From contig DATBPY010000089.1 of the NCBI GenBank assembly GCA_036561085.1, positions 1-17,424 of the forward strand: a DNA stretch of 17,424 nucleotides, written 5' to 3'. Made by a program: the position numbers and the translations under genes. Under the pieces are notes generated by a model, which worked only from the letters and a program-made list of their open reading frames with translations, was not told where the DNA came from and made no database searches. The stretch comes from CAILHX01 sp036561085 (GTDB taxonomy: Bacteria > Pseudomonadota > Gammaproteobacteria > Burkholderiales > Methylophilaceae). The stretch's first letter is position 1. The number at the start of each line of letters is the position of its first letter. Below, piece by piece: positions 1 through 8,083 of the stretch.

Positions 1-1155
1 CACCATGATCGACTTGATCGGTGTCTCTAATTTGATTTCGCCTAGCAGCGCACGCCCCAGTTGCAGGATATTCACCACCGGCGTGCCTTCCGGGATCAGG
101 TCAGGACGACAGATGACATCGAAACGGTAAGGGTGCTCCCAAACCGGGAACTGCAACACGCCGCCGCCCACATGGCGCCAGGCGCCTATCAAGGCAGGCA
201 GGCAAGTGACCGCCCGTATCGCCTGACTGCCGCCGTAGCTACGTTCCAGCGCTACACCCATACGGATCGCGGCAGGCGGCGTAGTGGCATATTCTCTGGA
301 TAGTTTGCGGATATCTGCCGCTGGAATGCCGGTGATCTCTTCAGCCCATTCCGGTGTGCAAGACTTGGCTCTTTCTGCCAGTTCCTTGTAGCCTACGGTA
401 TAGCTGTCCACGTAGTCCTGGTCTATCAGCCCTTCGCCGATGATGACATTCATCATCGCCATGGCCAACGCGCCGTCGGTGCCGGGTTTGGGAGCGAGAT
501 GCCAGTCTGCTTCCTTGGCCGTCTTGGATGCATATGAATCGATCACGACGATCTTGGCACCTTTTTTCTGCGCATCTTTGACGATATGCCAATGGTGCAG
601 ATTGGTGCTGACGGAATTACAGGCCCAGATGATGATGTATTTGGAATGAACGAAGCTTTCCGGATCTACCCCGGCAGTGGGGCCGACGGTCAGCAGCCAT
701 GCAGTACAGGAGCCTTCGCCGCAGAAAGTACGTTCGCACACGGTTGCGCCCAGGCGGTTGAAGAAAGCGTCGCCGCCGTTCAGCCCATGCACTAGCCCCT
801 GGTTTCCCAGATAACTGGCTGGCAGAATTGCACGCGGTCCGCTTTCCTCGATGATGGCTTGCCAACGGCTGACGATCTCGTCCAGCGCTTCATCCCAGGA
901 TATCCTCTTGAATTGTTTGCTGCCTTTGGGCCCGGTACGCTTCATCGGATACAACAGGCGGTCGGGATGGTAGTGGCGTTTTTCGTAGTCTTTCAGTTTC
1001 ACGCACAGGCCGCCACGCGTCATCGGGTGGTCTTTGTTGCCGGTCACTGAAATAAGCTTTTTATCTTTTACCGTGAACACCATGCTGCAGGTGTCCGGGC
1101 AATCGTGCGGGCAACCGCCGTGGAAAGTTTTGGTGTCGTCTACTGGTGCATTCAT
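1..1155 (-). CDS. Molybdopterin oxidoreductase, cytoplasmic, 5' part (3' end outside window)
   Basis: This is the first 385 codons of a DMSO-reductase-superfamily (BisC/COG0243-type) catalytic subunit; the frame is open to base 1. Seen: an N-terminal [4Fe-4S] motif with Cys15, Cys19, Cys23 and Cys51 (spacing x3, x3, x27), the SWDEALDEI segment that normally follows the Fe-S domain, and an ERTFCGEGS stretch in which Cys145 sits where the family places its molybdenum ligand. There is no twin-arginine signal, so it should act in the cytoplasm. The ATG at 1155 has a good GAAGGAG ribosome site just upstream. The family transfers electrons to or from small substrates such as formate, nitrate, thiosulfate or S/N-oxides using a bis-MGD cofactor. 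Substrate and partner subunits cannot be told because the downstream side is cut off. The family call is firm; any specific enzyme name would be a guess. Confidence 0.93.
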   Translation of the reverse strand, partial: MNAPVDDTKTFHGGCPHDCPDTCSMVFTVKDKKLISVTGNKDHPMTRGGLCVKLKDYEKRHYHPDRLLYPMKRTGPKGSKQFKRISWDEALDEIVSRWQAIIEESGPRAILPASYLGNQGLVHGLNGGDAFFNRLGATVCERTFCGEGSCTAWLLTVGPTAGVDPESFVHSKYIIIWACNSVSTNLHHWHIVKDAQKKGAKIVVIDSYASKTAKEADWHLAPKPGTDGALAMAMMNVIIGEGLIDQDYVDSYTVGYKELAERAKSCTPEWAEEITGIPAADIRKLSREYATTPPAAIRMGVALERSYGGSQAIRAVTCLPALIGAWRHVGGGVLQFPVWEHPYRFDVICRPDLIPEGTPVVNILQLGRALLGEIKLETPIKSIMV

Positions 1156-1213
1156 CGTCAATCTCCTTCAGTACAGTGCCTAAAGCGATGTGGTTTTTTG
1201 ATGTTGTAAAACC

Positions 1214-1241
1214 ATGCTAAACAGGTCTGTACAAATGTCAA
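1214..1241 (-). promoter_or_regulatory. Candidate sigma-70 promoter for the molybdopterin oxidoreductase
   Basis: On the minus strand a perfect TTGACA (-35, 1236-1241) is followed after 16 bases by TAGCAT (-10, 1214-1219). Transcription would begin near 1207, about 50 bases before the ATG at 1155. The spacing is one base short of ideal and the -10 matches 4 of 6. No FNR-type TTGAT-N4-ATCAA dyad was seen nearby. Confidence 0.45.
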
Positions 1242-1254
1242 GTCTGCTTATTTG

Positions 1255-1292
1255 GCAGGCCTCCCGGGCAAGGAAACCTGAAATCGGCCTGC
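1255..1292. repeat. Inverted repeat between tadA and the molybdopterin gene
   Basis: GCAGGCC (1255-1261) and GGCCTGC (1286-1292) form a perfect 7-bp stem. Its 24-base loop holds a smaller AGG-AAA-CCT hairpin at 1271-1279. It lies downstream of tadA and upstream of the oxidoreductase promoter. No T run follows on the minus strand, so it is not a textbook terminator for tadA. Confidence 0.4.
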
Positions 1293-1352
1293 TGCAACGA
1301 AGGCTGGATATCAGTCTCTATAGTGAACCGTTATTCCTGTATACGCATTGCG

Positions 1353-1814
1353 CTATTCTTTAAACCGCGCACGTCTGGCAGCGAAAAACTCGGAAAGGAT
1401 ACGGCCGCATTCCACTGCCAGTATTCCGCCCTCCACTTCGCAATGATGATTCAGTTTCGGCTCCGCCATCAGGTTGACCACACTGCCGCAAGCGCCGGTT
1501 TTGGGGTCGGTTGCGCCGAATACCAGGCGCGAGATGCGTGCATGCTGGATCGCGCCGCTGCACATGGCGCAGGGCTCCAGCGTCACATATAGAGTGCAAC
1601 CTATTAAACGATAATTGCCCAAGGTTTGCGCAGCGGCGCGTAGCGCCTGCATCTCGGCATGAGCGCTGGGGTCGTGGCTGGAAATGGGTGCGTTGTAGCC
1701 GCGCCCGACGATCTCGCCGTCTTTGACGACGACCGCACCCACCGGCACCTCGCCTGCTTGTGCGGCATCCTGGGCGAGTGCCAGGGCCAGCTTCATGTAG
1801 TCGTCGTCTGTCAT
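1353..1814 (-). CDS. tadA: tRNA-specific adenosine-34 deaminase TadA
   Basis: TadA deaminates adenosine to inosine at the wobble position of tRNA-Arg(ACG), using one zinc. From the chosen ATG the protein has 153 residues. It shows the deaminase zinc motifs: His52-Ala-Glu54 (zinc ligand and proton-shuttle Glu) and Pro81-Cys82-x2-Cys85, plus the VPVGAVVV strand typical of bacterial TadA. An upstream in-frame ATG at 1856 would add 14 residues, but they do not resemble the family and there is no ribosome site before it. MTDDDYMKLAL at 1814 is the normal beginning. The gene is divergent from aroC with about 90 bases between starts and shares a promoter region with it. TadA versus another cytidine-deaminase-like enzyme: TadA is strongly favoured by length and motif context. 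Confidence 0.96.
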   Translation of the reverse strand: MTDDDYMKLALALAQDAAQAGEVPVGAVVVKDGEIVGRGYNAPISSHDPSAHAEMQALRAAAQTLGNYRLIGCTLYVTLEPCAMCSGAIQHARISRLVFGATDPKTGACGSVVNLMAEPKLNHHCEVEGGILAVECGRILSEFFAARRARFKE

Positions 1815-1868
1815 GGGTTCTTTTGTAATGCAGGCATGAGCCTGCTGCAAGGGCATTATGCCGCGATA

Positions 1869-1886
1869 TGCTAAAATCCTATTATA
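1869..1886. promoter_or_regulatory. Divergent -10 elements for tadA (minus) and aroC (plus)
   Basis: On the plus strand TGcTAAAAT (1869-1877) is an extended -10-like element about 28 bases before the aroC ATG. On the minus strand a perfect TATAAT lies at 1881-1886, about 67 bases before the tadA ATG. Neither has a convincing -35, so both are candidates from position and sequence only. Confidence 0.35.
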
Positions 1887-1905
1887 TCTTTAGCGGACTC
1901 AACCC

Positions 1906-3029
<1,124 letters not shown>

Positions 3030-3033
<4 letters not shown>

Positions 3034-3293
3034 GATATCCCTTTAAGGAAAATATGATGGATCCGGATCAGCACGAGCTGATCCACGACTTTCCAGAGTA
3101 CCGCGAAAAGATCCTCGCGTTAAAGAGCGATAACGCGCATTTCGCCAAGTTGTTCGATGAATACCAGGACGCCACGCATGAAGTGGAACGCCTGGAGATC
3201 GAAGGTATCCCGATGGGGGATGTGTCCTTTGAAGAATTGAAAAAGACACGCATCAAGCTCAAAGATGAGCTTTACGCGATGTTGATCGCATAG
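3030..3293 (+). CDS. DUF465 (YdcH-like) small coiled-coil protein
   Basis: This is an 87-residue acidic, helical protein of the DUF465/YdcH family. The recognisable core is HDFPEYREKI, then NAHFAKLFDEYQ, a charged EVERLE stretch and a KLKDELYAML end. The function of the family is not established. The ATG at 3030 overlaps the aroC stop (ATGA) and has AAGGAG seven bases upstream. A second in-frame ATG at 3054, with its own AAGG, would give a 79-residue product closer to the usual length of about 70-75, so the true start is uncertain between the two. The gene is co-transcribed with aroC and followed directly by an intrinsic terminator. Confidence 0.88.
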
Positions 3294-3304
3294 ATCAAAA
3301 GAAC

Positions 3305-3329
3305 AAGCCGGTCGCAAGCCGGCTTTTTT
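3305..3329 (+). terminator. Intrinsic terminator after aroC-DUF465
   Basis: The stem AAGCCGG / CCGGCTT (3305-3311 / 3319-3325) has a 7-base loop and ends in a run of six T. It begins 12 bases after the DUF465 stop. The MFS gene begins only 24 bases beyond its end. Confidence 0.85.
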
Positions 3330-3352
3330 GTCATTACATCTGCCCTTACGCT

Positions 3353-4504
3353 ATGCGCGCTTTAACTTATTGGCGGCTTTCTGCCGCTTACTTCTTCTAC
3401 TGTACCTTCGTTGGCGCATTCGCCCCTTATTTTGGCTTATACCTGAAGTCGCTGGCATTCACGGCATTCCAGATCGGCGTGTTGATGAGCCTGTATCAGA
3501 TCGCCCGCATCTTCATGCCCAATGCCTGGGGTTGGCTGGCAGACCGCACCGGAAAAGGCGTGCGCATCGTGCAACTGACGACATTGGCTACCTTGGTGCT
3601 TTACTTGGGCGTATTCATCGGTAATAGCTTCAACTGGTTGTTCGCTGTCATCGGGCTGATGTGTATTTTCTGGAGTGCGCCCATGCCATTGCTGGAGTCC
3701 GTCACCCTGGGGCATCTGGGCGAGGCATCCTCGAATTACGGGCGTATCCGATTATGGGGTTCCGTCGGTTTCATCGTGACTGTGATCGGTCTGGGCTATT
3801 GGCTGGATCACACGCCTATTCATGGCTTGCTGTGGGTCATCTTCGGTTTGATCGCAGCCACGCTGTTGGTCACGCTGTGGCTTCCTGCAGTCAGCATTCC
3901 GCATCACGAGAGCGCGGAGGTCAGCGTATGGCAGATATTGCGCAGGCCGGAAGTCGCGGCATTCCTGGCGGCCTGTTTTTTTATAGCTGCCGCTCATGGC
4001 GTATACAACACTTTCTATTCTATCTATCTGGTCGATCACGGCTATAGCAAGACGGTGGTGGGTCTGCTGTGGGCAACGGGAGTGATAGGCGAGGTATTGA
4101 TGTTCCTGGCGATGTCGAAACTGACACACAGGTTCGGCTTGAGGCGCATCCTGCTGGCGAGTTTTGCGTTGGCAGTAGTGCGGTTTCTGCTGATAGGCTG
4201 GGGTGTGAATAGTCTCGTCTTATTATTTATCGCACAACCTATGCATGCCGCTACATTCGGTTCGTTCCATGCCTCTGCAGTGGCTGTGACGCAGCGTTAT
4301 TTCCGCGGTCGTCATCATTCCAAAGGACAGGCCATCTACACCAGCGTCTCTTATGGTTTGGGCGGTACGGCGGGAGGGTTGTTAAGCGGCTGGATGTGGG
4401 ATGGCGCTGGGCCAGCAGCAGTGTTCAGCCTATGTTCTGCCGGAGCCTTTGTCGCCTTTATGCTGATGTGGAAATGGGTGAAACTACAACCGGAGCATGC
4501 GTAA
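3353..4504 (+). CDS. MFS transporter, HcaT / 3-phenylpropionate carrier-like
   Basis: This is a 383-residue major-facilitator protein with about twelve hydrophobic segments. It begins with YWRLSAAYFFYCTFVGAF, an N-terminus typical of the HcaT/MFS_1_like group. The MFS loop signature between helices 2 and 3 is seen as GWLADRTGKG (about residues 60-70). Carriers of this group are proton symporters of the inner membrane; the named member takes up 3-phenylpropionate, but sequence alone does not fix the substrate and many bacteria have an uncharacterised copy. No ribosome site is seen before the ATG and a terminator ends 24 bases upstream, so it may use a short leader of its own or readthrough from aroC. 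It converges on the next gene across a shared hairpin terminator. Confidence 0.9.
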   Translation: MRALTYWRLSAAYFFYCTFVGAFAPYFGLYLKSLAFTAFQIGVLMSLYQIARIFMPNAWGWLADRTGKGVRIVQLTTLATLVLYLGVFIGNSFNWLFAVIGLMCIFWSAPMPLLESVTLGHLGEASSNYGRIRLWGSVGFIVTVIGLGYWLDHTPIHGLLWVIFGLIAATLLVTLWLPAVSIPHHESAEVSVWQILRRPEVAAFLAACFFIAAAHGVYNTFYSIYLVDHGYSKTVVGLLWATGVIGEVLMFLAMSKLTHRFGLRRILLASFALAVVRFLLIGWGVNSLVLLFIAQPMHAATFGSFHASAVAVTQRYFRGRHHSKGQAIYTSVSYGLGGTAGGLLSGWMWDGAGPAAVFSLCSAGAFVAFMLMWKWVKLQPEHA

Positions 4505-4529
4505 AAAGGCGCAGAGAACCGCGCCTTTT
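4504..4529. terminator. Bidirectional terminator between convergent genes
   Basis: AAAAGGCGC (4504-4512) and GCGCCTTTT (4521-4529) pair perfectly over 9 bp around an 8-base loop. A/T runs on both sides let it serve the MFS gene (plus) and the thioredoxin-fold gene (minus). The left arm overlaps the MFS stop codon. Confidence 0.8.
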
Positions 4530-4551
4530 GATTCGACCAATGAATGTCGAT

Positions 4552-4977
4552 TTAGTTGATGCTTGCCACATCCATCATGCGTTTCTTGTTTTGCACAGCC
4601 GATGGTGCAACGCCGATCACGCGGTTGATCTCCATTCCTTTTTTATCGAAATAGATCAGCGCGGGTAACTCAGCAGTGTGCAGGCCGAGCGATTTCAGGG
4701 TATTTGCGCGGTCTTCCGGCTTCAGCACCATCAGCAGCGGTGCATAGTCGGTAGTTTTTTGAACTTGGCCGCATAACAACCATGCGGTACTTGCGGCAAT
4801 GTCACCACGGTCGGTCACGGCTACGATCACACCGCTCTTGCTTTGCTGTGCCTTGCTGACGATATTGTTGTGCAGGGTATCCAGGTCTCCGGCGAACGTG
4901 CTGGCCGAGAACAATAAACATACCGCTATAGCAATAAACGCATACGACATGGAAAGTGCGATAGTAGAACGACTCAT
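4552..4977 (-). CDS. Exported thioredoxin-fold protein lacking CxxC
   Basis: This 141-residue protein has a signal peptide (hydrophobic 11-26, likely cut after about Ala29 in STFA-GD), so it should be periplasmic. The C-terminal part, LPALIYFDKKGMEINRVIGV (104-123), looks like the cis-proline strand and beta-hairpin of thioredoxin-like folds, with Pro105 as the candidate cis-proline. The N-terminal half lacks the CxxC redox pair; the only cysteine in the mature part is Cys69. Classical disulfide exchange is therefore unlikely, and a binding or scaffold role is possible. The ATG at 4977 has AGAAGGAG just upstream. A strong sigma-54-like promoter lies about 75-90 bases upstream. I do not recognise a named family; the fold assignment is moderate and the function unknown. 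Confidence 0.8.
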   Translation of the reverse strand: MSRSTIALSMSYAFIAIAVCLLFSASTFAGDLDTLHNNIVSKAQQSKSGVIVAVTDRGDIAASTAWLLCGQVQKTTDYAPLLMVLKPEDRANTLKSLGLHTAELPALIYFDKKGMEINRVIGVAPSAVQNKKRMMDVASIN

Positions 4978-5049
4978 TTTATTACTCCTTCTAAAGTTAA
5001 AGACATATTACGAAATCTGGCGAGTTGCGATGTGAGTTGGTAGTACTTA

Positions 5050-5065
5050 AGCATCAGATGTGCCA
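5050..5065 (-). promoter_or_regulatory. Candidate sigma-54 (-24/-12) promoter
   Basis: On the minus strand TGGCACATCTGATGCT matches the RpoN consensus TGGCACG-N4-TTGCW at all but two positions. The GG and GC doublets are at the exact required spacing. Transcription would begin near 5038, giving a leader of about 60 bases to the ATG at 4977, which has a strong ribosome site. No enhancer-binding-protein site could be identified upstream. Confidence 0.55.
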
Positions 5066-5287
5066 AGCATAAAGAAGGGATGTGATAACGGCGTGAAAAT
5101 AATGTTAACTATTTGTTAAATAGAGAATTTAAATTATGTATTTTATTGCCGATAACATGCGTCACTGTGGTGTTTAGAGGGGCGTGCGCCCCGAAGTGGT
5201 GCTATATCGTAAAATATCTATTACGATTTTGTGGTTCGAGGGAGTATAGCAAAAACGGAAGAGAGCGACTGGATGTTTCGCCTGCTG

Positions 5288-5325
5288 CAGGCTTGACTTA
5301 ACCTGGCGATACCAAGTTAAGCCTG
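5288..5325 (-). terminator. Imperfect hairpin after folE2, possible terminator
   Basis: CTTAACCTGG (5297-5306) pairs with CCAAGTTAAG (5312-5321) with one mismatch around CGATA. Flanking CAGG/CCTG can extend it. It lies 16 bases past the folE2 stop on the minus strand but lacks a following T run, so it may be a Rho-type or RNA-stabilising structure. Confidence 0.35.
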
Positions 5326-5341
5326 TACGGCATATAGATTG

Positions 5342-6148
5342 CTAGTTTTGCCGTTTGTCATGCTCGATCAGAGCGTAGGCGGAGTGATTGTGTATAGACT
5401 CGAAATTCTCAGACTCCACCACATAGGCATCGATACGGGTTTCTTCATTCAATTTTGCTGCGATGTCGCGCACCATGTCTTCGACGAACTTGGGGTTGTC
5501 GTAGGCATGTTCGGTGACATATTTCTCGTCCGGACGTTTCAGCAAACCGTATAACTGACATGAAGCTTGTTCTTCCACCAGCTTGATCAGGTCTTCGATC
5601 CAGATGAAGTCGTTGATCTGCGCCGTAACAGTGACATGCGAGCGCTGATTGTGCGCGCCGTAATCCGAGATCTGTTTGGAGCATGGGCACAGGCTGGTGA
5701 CAGGTACCACCACTTTGATGGTGACATGGTATGCACCATCCTTGATCTCGCCGATAAACGTCACTTCATAATCCAGCAGGCTTTGCACGCCGGAAACCGG
5801 TGCGGATTTGTTGACGAAGTAGGGGAAGGTCATTTCGATATAACCGGAATTCGCTTCCAGGCGCTTCACCATTTCCCGCAGGATCGTTTCGAAATTCTCG
5901 ATGGAGATCTCGCGCTCGTTCATATTCAGTATCTCGACAAAACGAGACATGTGCGTGCCTTTGAAGTTATGCGGCAGATGCACATACATATTGAACATGG
6001 CGATAGTGTGCTGCACGCCGCTGGACTTGTCCTTGACCATGATGGGATGACGGATGGACTTGATGCCCACCTTGTCTATCGCAAGGTGGCGCACGTCTGG
6101 CGTGTTTTGCACATCTTCGATAGGTGCTGGAGTCGCAGGATGGTTCAT
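5342..6148 (-). CDS. folE2: GTP cyclohydrolase type IB (FolE2)
   Basis: FolE2 hydrolyses GTP to 7,8-dihydroneopterin triphosphate, the entry step to folate (and to queuosine in many bacteria). It is unrelated in sequence to FolE and is less dependent on zinc. The 268 residues match the family. Seen: HTIAMFNMYVHLP near 47-59, the block SLCPCSKQIS-x-YGAHNQRS at 152-170 containing the metal-ligand cysteine region (Cys154/Cys156), and the terminal ESIHNHSAYA at 250-259. No ribosome site of note precedes the ATG. It follows dxs by 60 bases on the same strand and is probably the last gene of that operon, though a TAATAT at 6162-6167 could give it a short leader of its own. No type I folE is present in this window. 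Confidence 0.96.
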   Translation of the reverse strand: MNHPATPAPIEDVQNTPDVRHLAIDKVGIKSIRHPIMVKDKSSGVQHTIAMFNMYVHLPHNFKGTHMSRFVEILNMNEREISIENFETILREMVKRLEANSGYIEMTFPYFVNKSAPVSGVQSLLDYEVTFIGEIKDGAYHVTIKVVVPVTSLCPCSKQISDYGAHNQRSHVTVTAQINDFIWIEDLIKLVEEQASCQLYGLLKRPDEKYVTEHAYDNPKFVEDMVRDIAAKLNEETRIDAYVVESENFESIHNHSAYALIEHDKRQN

Positions 6149-6186
6149 GGTCAGGGTCTTTATATTAGGTTTCGTTTACGAATAAT

Positions 6187-6209
6187 ACTTGAGTATATCA
6201 CTTGGGTAT
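6187..6209. repeat. Short tandem direct repeat in the dxs-folE2 gap
   Basis: ACTTGAGTAT (6187-6196) and ACTTGGGTAT (6200-6209) differ at one base and are 13 bases apart. The same stretch can also fold through AATAATAC / GTATTATT. The role is unknown; it could be chance in an AT-rich gap. Confidence 0.3.
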
Positions 6210-8083
6210 TATTTTTTCAATGCTTGGGATTTGGCAACTGTCTGCTTAATGGATTTGATCATGCCTGATGCATCCAATCCACATGCCGCCAGCATCGCTT
6301 CTGCATTGCCGTGTTCGATGAATGTGTCCGGCAAGCCCAGCCTCAAGCAAGGGGTATGACTATTGTTTTCCTGCAGAGTTTCCATGACGGCACTACCGGC
6401 GCCCCCTTGCAGTGCGTTCTCTTCCACCGTGACCAGCAGCTTATGGTTGGCGGCGAGCTGGCATACCAACTCGACATCCAGCGGTTTCACAAAGCGCATA
6501 TTGACCACGGTCGCATCCAGGGTTTCTCCTGCTTTCATGGCTTCGCTCAGCATGCTGCCGAAAGCCAGAATGGCGATACCTTTGCCTTGCCGCCTGATTT
6601 CACTTTTGCCGATAGGTAAGGTAGTCAGCTCGGTATCCACGCTCACGCCAGGTCCGCTGCCGCGCGGGTAGCGTACCGCTGCCGGACCGTCATACTCGAA
6701 TCCGGTGGTGAGCATTTGCCTGCACTCGTTCTCATCGCTGGGCGCCATCACCAGCATATTCGGGATACAGCGTAGATAACTAAGATCGAAACTGCCCGCA
6801 TGGGTGGGGCCGTCCGCGCCTACCAGACCTGCACGGTCGATCGCCAGCAGTACCGGCAGCTTTTGCAAGGCGATGTCATGGATCAACTGGTCGTAAGCAC
6901 GCTGCAAGAACGTCGAATAGATCGCTACCACCGGCTTCATGCCGTCGCATGCCAAACCGCCGGCAAAGGTAAGCGCGTGTTGTTCGGCAATCCCTACATC
7001 GAAATAGCGGTCGGGAAATCTTTCCTGGAACCTGTTCAGCCCGGAACCATCGCACATGGCGGGCGTGATGCCGACCAAGCGGTAATCGGCTTCGGCCATA
7101 TCTACCAGCCAATCGCCGAATACCTGGGTATAGGTGGGTTTGCCTGTGGTTGCAGTAGTCGCTCCCGAGCCGGTCCCGTTCTCCGGGTCGAATTTCCCCA
7201 CGCCGTGATATTTGCCGGGGTCGTCTTCGGCAGGGGCGTAGCCTTTGCCTTTTTGCGTGACGATATGCAGGAACTGAGGACCCTTTAGTTCTTTGATATT
7301 GGTGAGCGTGGTGATCAACACTTCCATGTCGTGCCCGTCTATGGGGCCGATATAGTTGAAGCCGAACTCTTCAAATAAAGTGCTGGGCGTCATCATGCCT
7401 TTCATGTGCTCTTCTGCACGTTTGGCAAGTTCCAATATCGGCGGCGCTACGCCCAAAACCTTTTCCGTGCCTTGGCGCATGACGTTGTAAAAACGACCTG
7501 ATAATAGTTTGGCAAGGTAGTTGTTAAGCGCGCCCACATTGGGCGAGATCGACATGTCGTTGTCGTTGAGGACGACCAGCAGATTGGCATTCATCGCCCC
7601 CGCATTGTTGAGCGCTTCGAACGCCATGCCGGCAGTCATCGCCCCGTCGCCGATGATGGCGACCGCGCGTCGTTCCGAGCGCATCTGTTGCGCAGCGACC
7701 GCCATGCCGAGCGCGGCTGAGATCGAGGTGCTGGAATGACCCGCACCGAAAGCGTCGTATTCGCTTTCCGCACGCCGTGGGAACCCCGCAATGCCGCCGG
7801 GCTGGCGCAACCCGGCCATGGCTTCGCGCCGTCCGGTCAGTATCTTGTGCGGATAGGTCTGATGACCCACATCCCATACCAGGCGGTCGTCGGGCGTGTT
7901 GAATACATAATGCAAAGCGATGCTGAGTTCGACCACACCCAGGTTAGAAGCCAGATGACCGCCGGTCTTGGAGACGCTATCGATCAGCAGTTGGCGCATC
8001 TCGTCGGCCAATTGAGGTAATTCTTTACGGCTGAGCGCGCGTAATTGACTTGGGTCGTTGATCTGTTCGAGTAAGGTGGTCAT
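6209..8083 (-). CDS. dxs: 1-deoxy-D-xylulose-5-phosphate synthase
   Basis: Dxs condenses pyruvate with glyceraldehyde-3-phosphate to DXP using thiamine diphosphate. DXP feeds the MEP isoprenoid pathway and also thiamine and pyridoxal phosphate synthesis. The 624 residues fit the family (about 620). In order: GGHLASNLG with His43, DVGHQTYPHK at 71-80, GAGHSSTS at 113-120, the ThDP-metal motif GDGAMTAG (145-152) with the downstream NDNDMSIS, the family EFGFNYIGPIDGHD, the catalytic-glutamate block VGIAEQHALTFAGG, and a transketolase C-terminal domain. Its ATG overlaps the ispA stop by one base (TAATG), a sign of translational coupling. Confidence 0.98.
   Translation of the reverse strand: MTTLLEQINDPSQLRALSRKELPQLADEMRQLLIDSVSKTGGHLASNLGVVELSIALHYVFNTPDDRLVWDVGHQTYPHKILTGRREAMAGLRQPGGIAGFPRRAESEYDAFGAGHSSTSISAALGMAVAAQQMRSERRAVAIIGDGAMTAGMAFEALNNAGAMNANLLVVLNDNDMSISPNVGALNNYLAKLLSGRFYNVMRQGTEKVLGVAPPILELAKRAEEHMKGMMTPSTLFEEFGFNYIGPIDGHDMEVLITTLTNIKELKGPQFLHIVTQKGKGYAPAEDDPGKYHGVGKFDPENGTGSGATTATTGKPTYTQVFGDWLVDMAEADYRLVGITPAMCDGSGLNRFQERFPDRYFDVGIAEQHALTFAGGLACDGMKPVVAIYSTFLQRAYDQLIHDIALQKLPVLLAIDRAGLVGADGPTHAGSFDLSYLRCIPNMLVMAPSDENECRQMLTTGFEYDGPAAVRYPRGSGPGVSVDTELTTLPIGKSEIRRQGKGIAILAFGSMLSEAMKAGETLDATVVNMRFVKPLDVELVCQLAANHKLLVTVEENALQGGAGSAVMETLQENNSHTPCLRLGLPDTFIEHGNAEAMLAACGLDASGMIKSIKQTVAKSQALKK

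Larger units (their letters stand above)
4978..5341. other. 364-base AT-rich intergenic region
   Basis: This region separates the thioredoxin-fold gene from the end of folE2, both on the minus strand. It holds the sigma-54 candidate (5050-5065), an AT-rich block at about 5095-5150 and three hairpins: GGGGC/GCCCC at 5179-5192, ATCGTAA/TTACGAT at 5206-5227, and a longer imperfect one at 5288-5325 just past the folE2 stop. I found no convincing short gene and no tRNA in it. Confidence 0.6.

Noticed and set aside
1253..1268. TGGCA-containing string as a second sigma-54 promoter
   Set aside because: The GC doublet is missing at the -12 position.
1815..1856. N-terminal extension of TadA from an upstream ATG at 1856
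   Set aside because: The 14 added residues have no family counterpart and no ribosome site; the ATG at 1814 gives the usual length.
5088..5104. TGTGATAACGGCGTGA as a CRP site
   Set aside because: The second half-site is in the same orientation (CGTGA rather than TCACA), so it is not a palindrome.
5179..5192. GGGGCGTGCGCCCC as a terminator or operator
   Set aside because: Short perfect hairpin without a T run and not placed near a start; no regulator consensus recognised.
5567..6268. 233-codon open frame on the plus strand
   Set aside because: It lies opposite folE2 and the end of dxs, whose products match known families over their full length; the antisense product has no recognisable motif.
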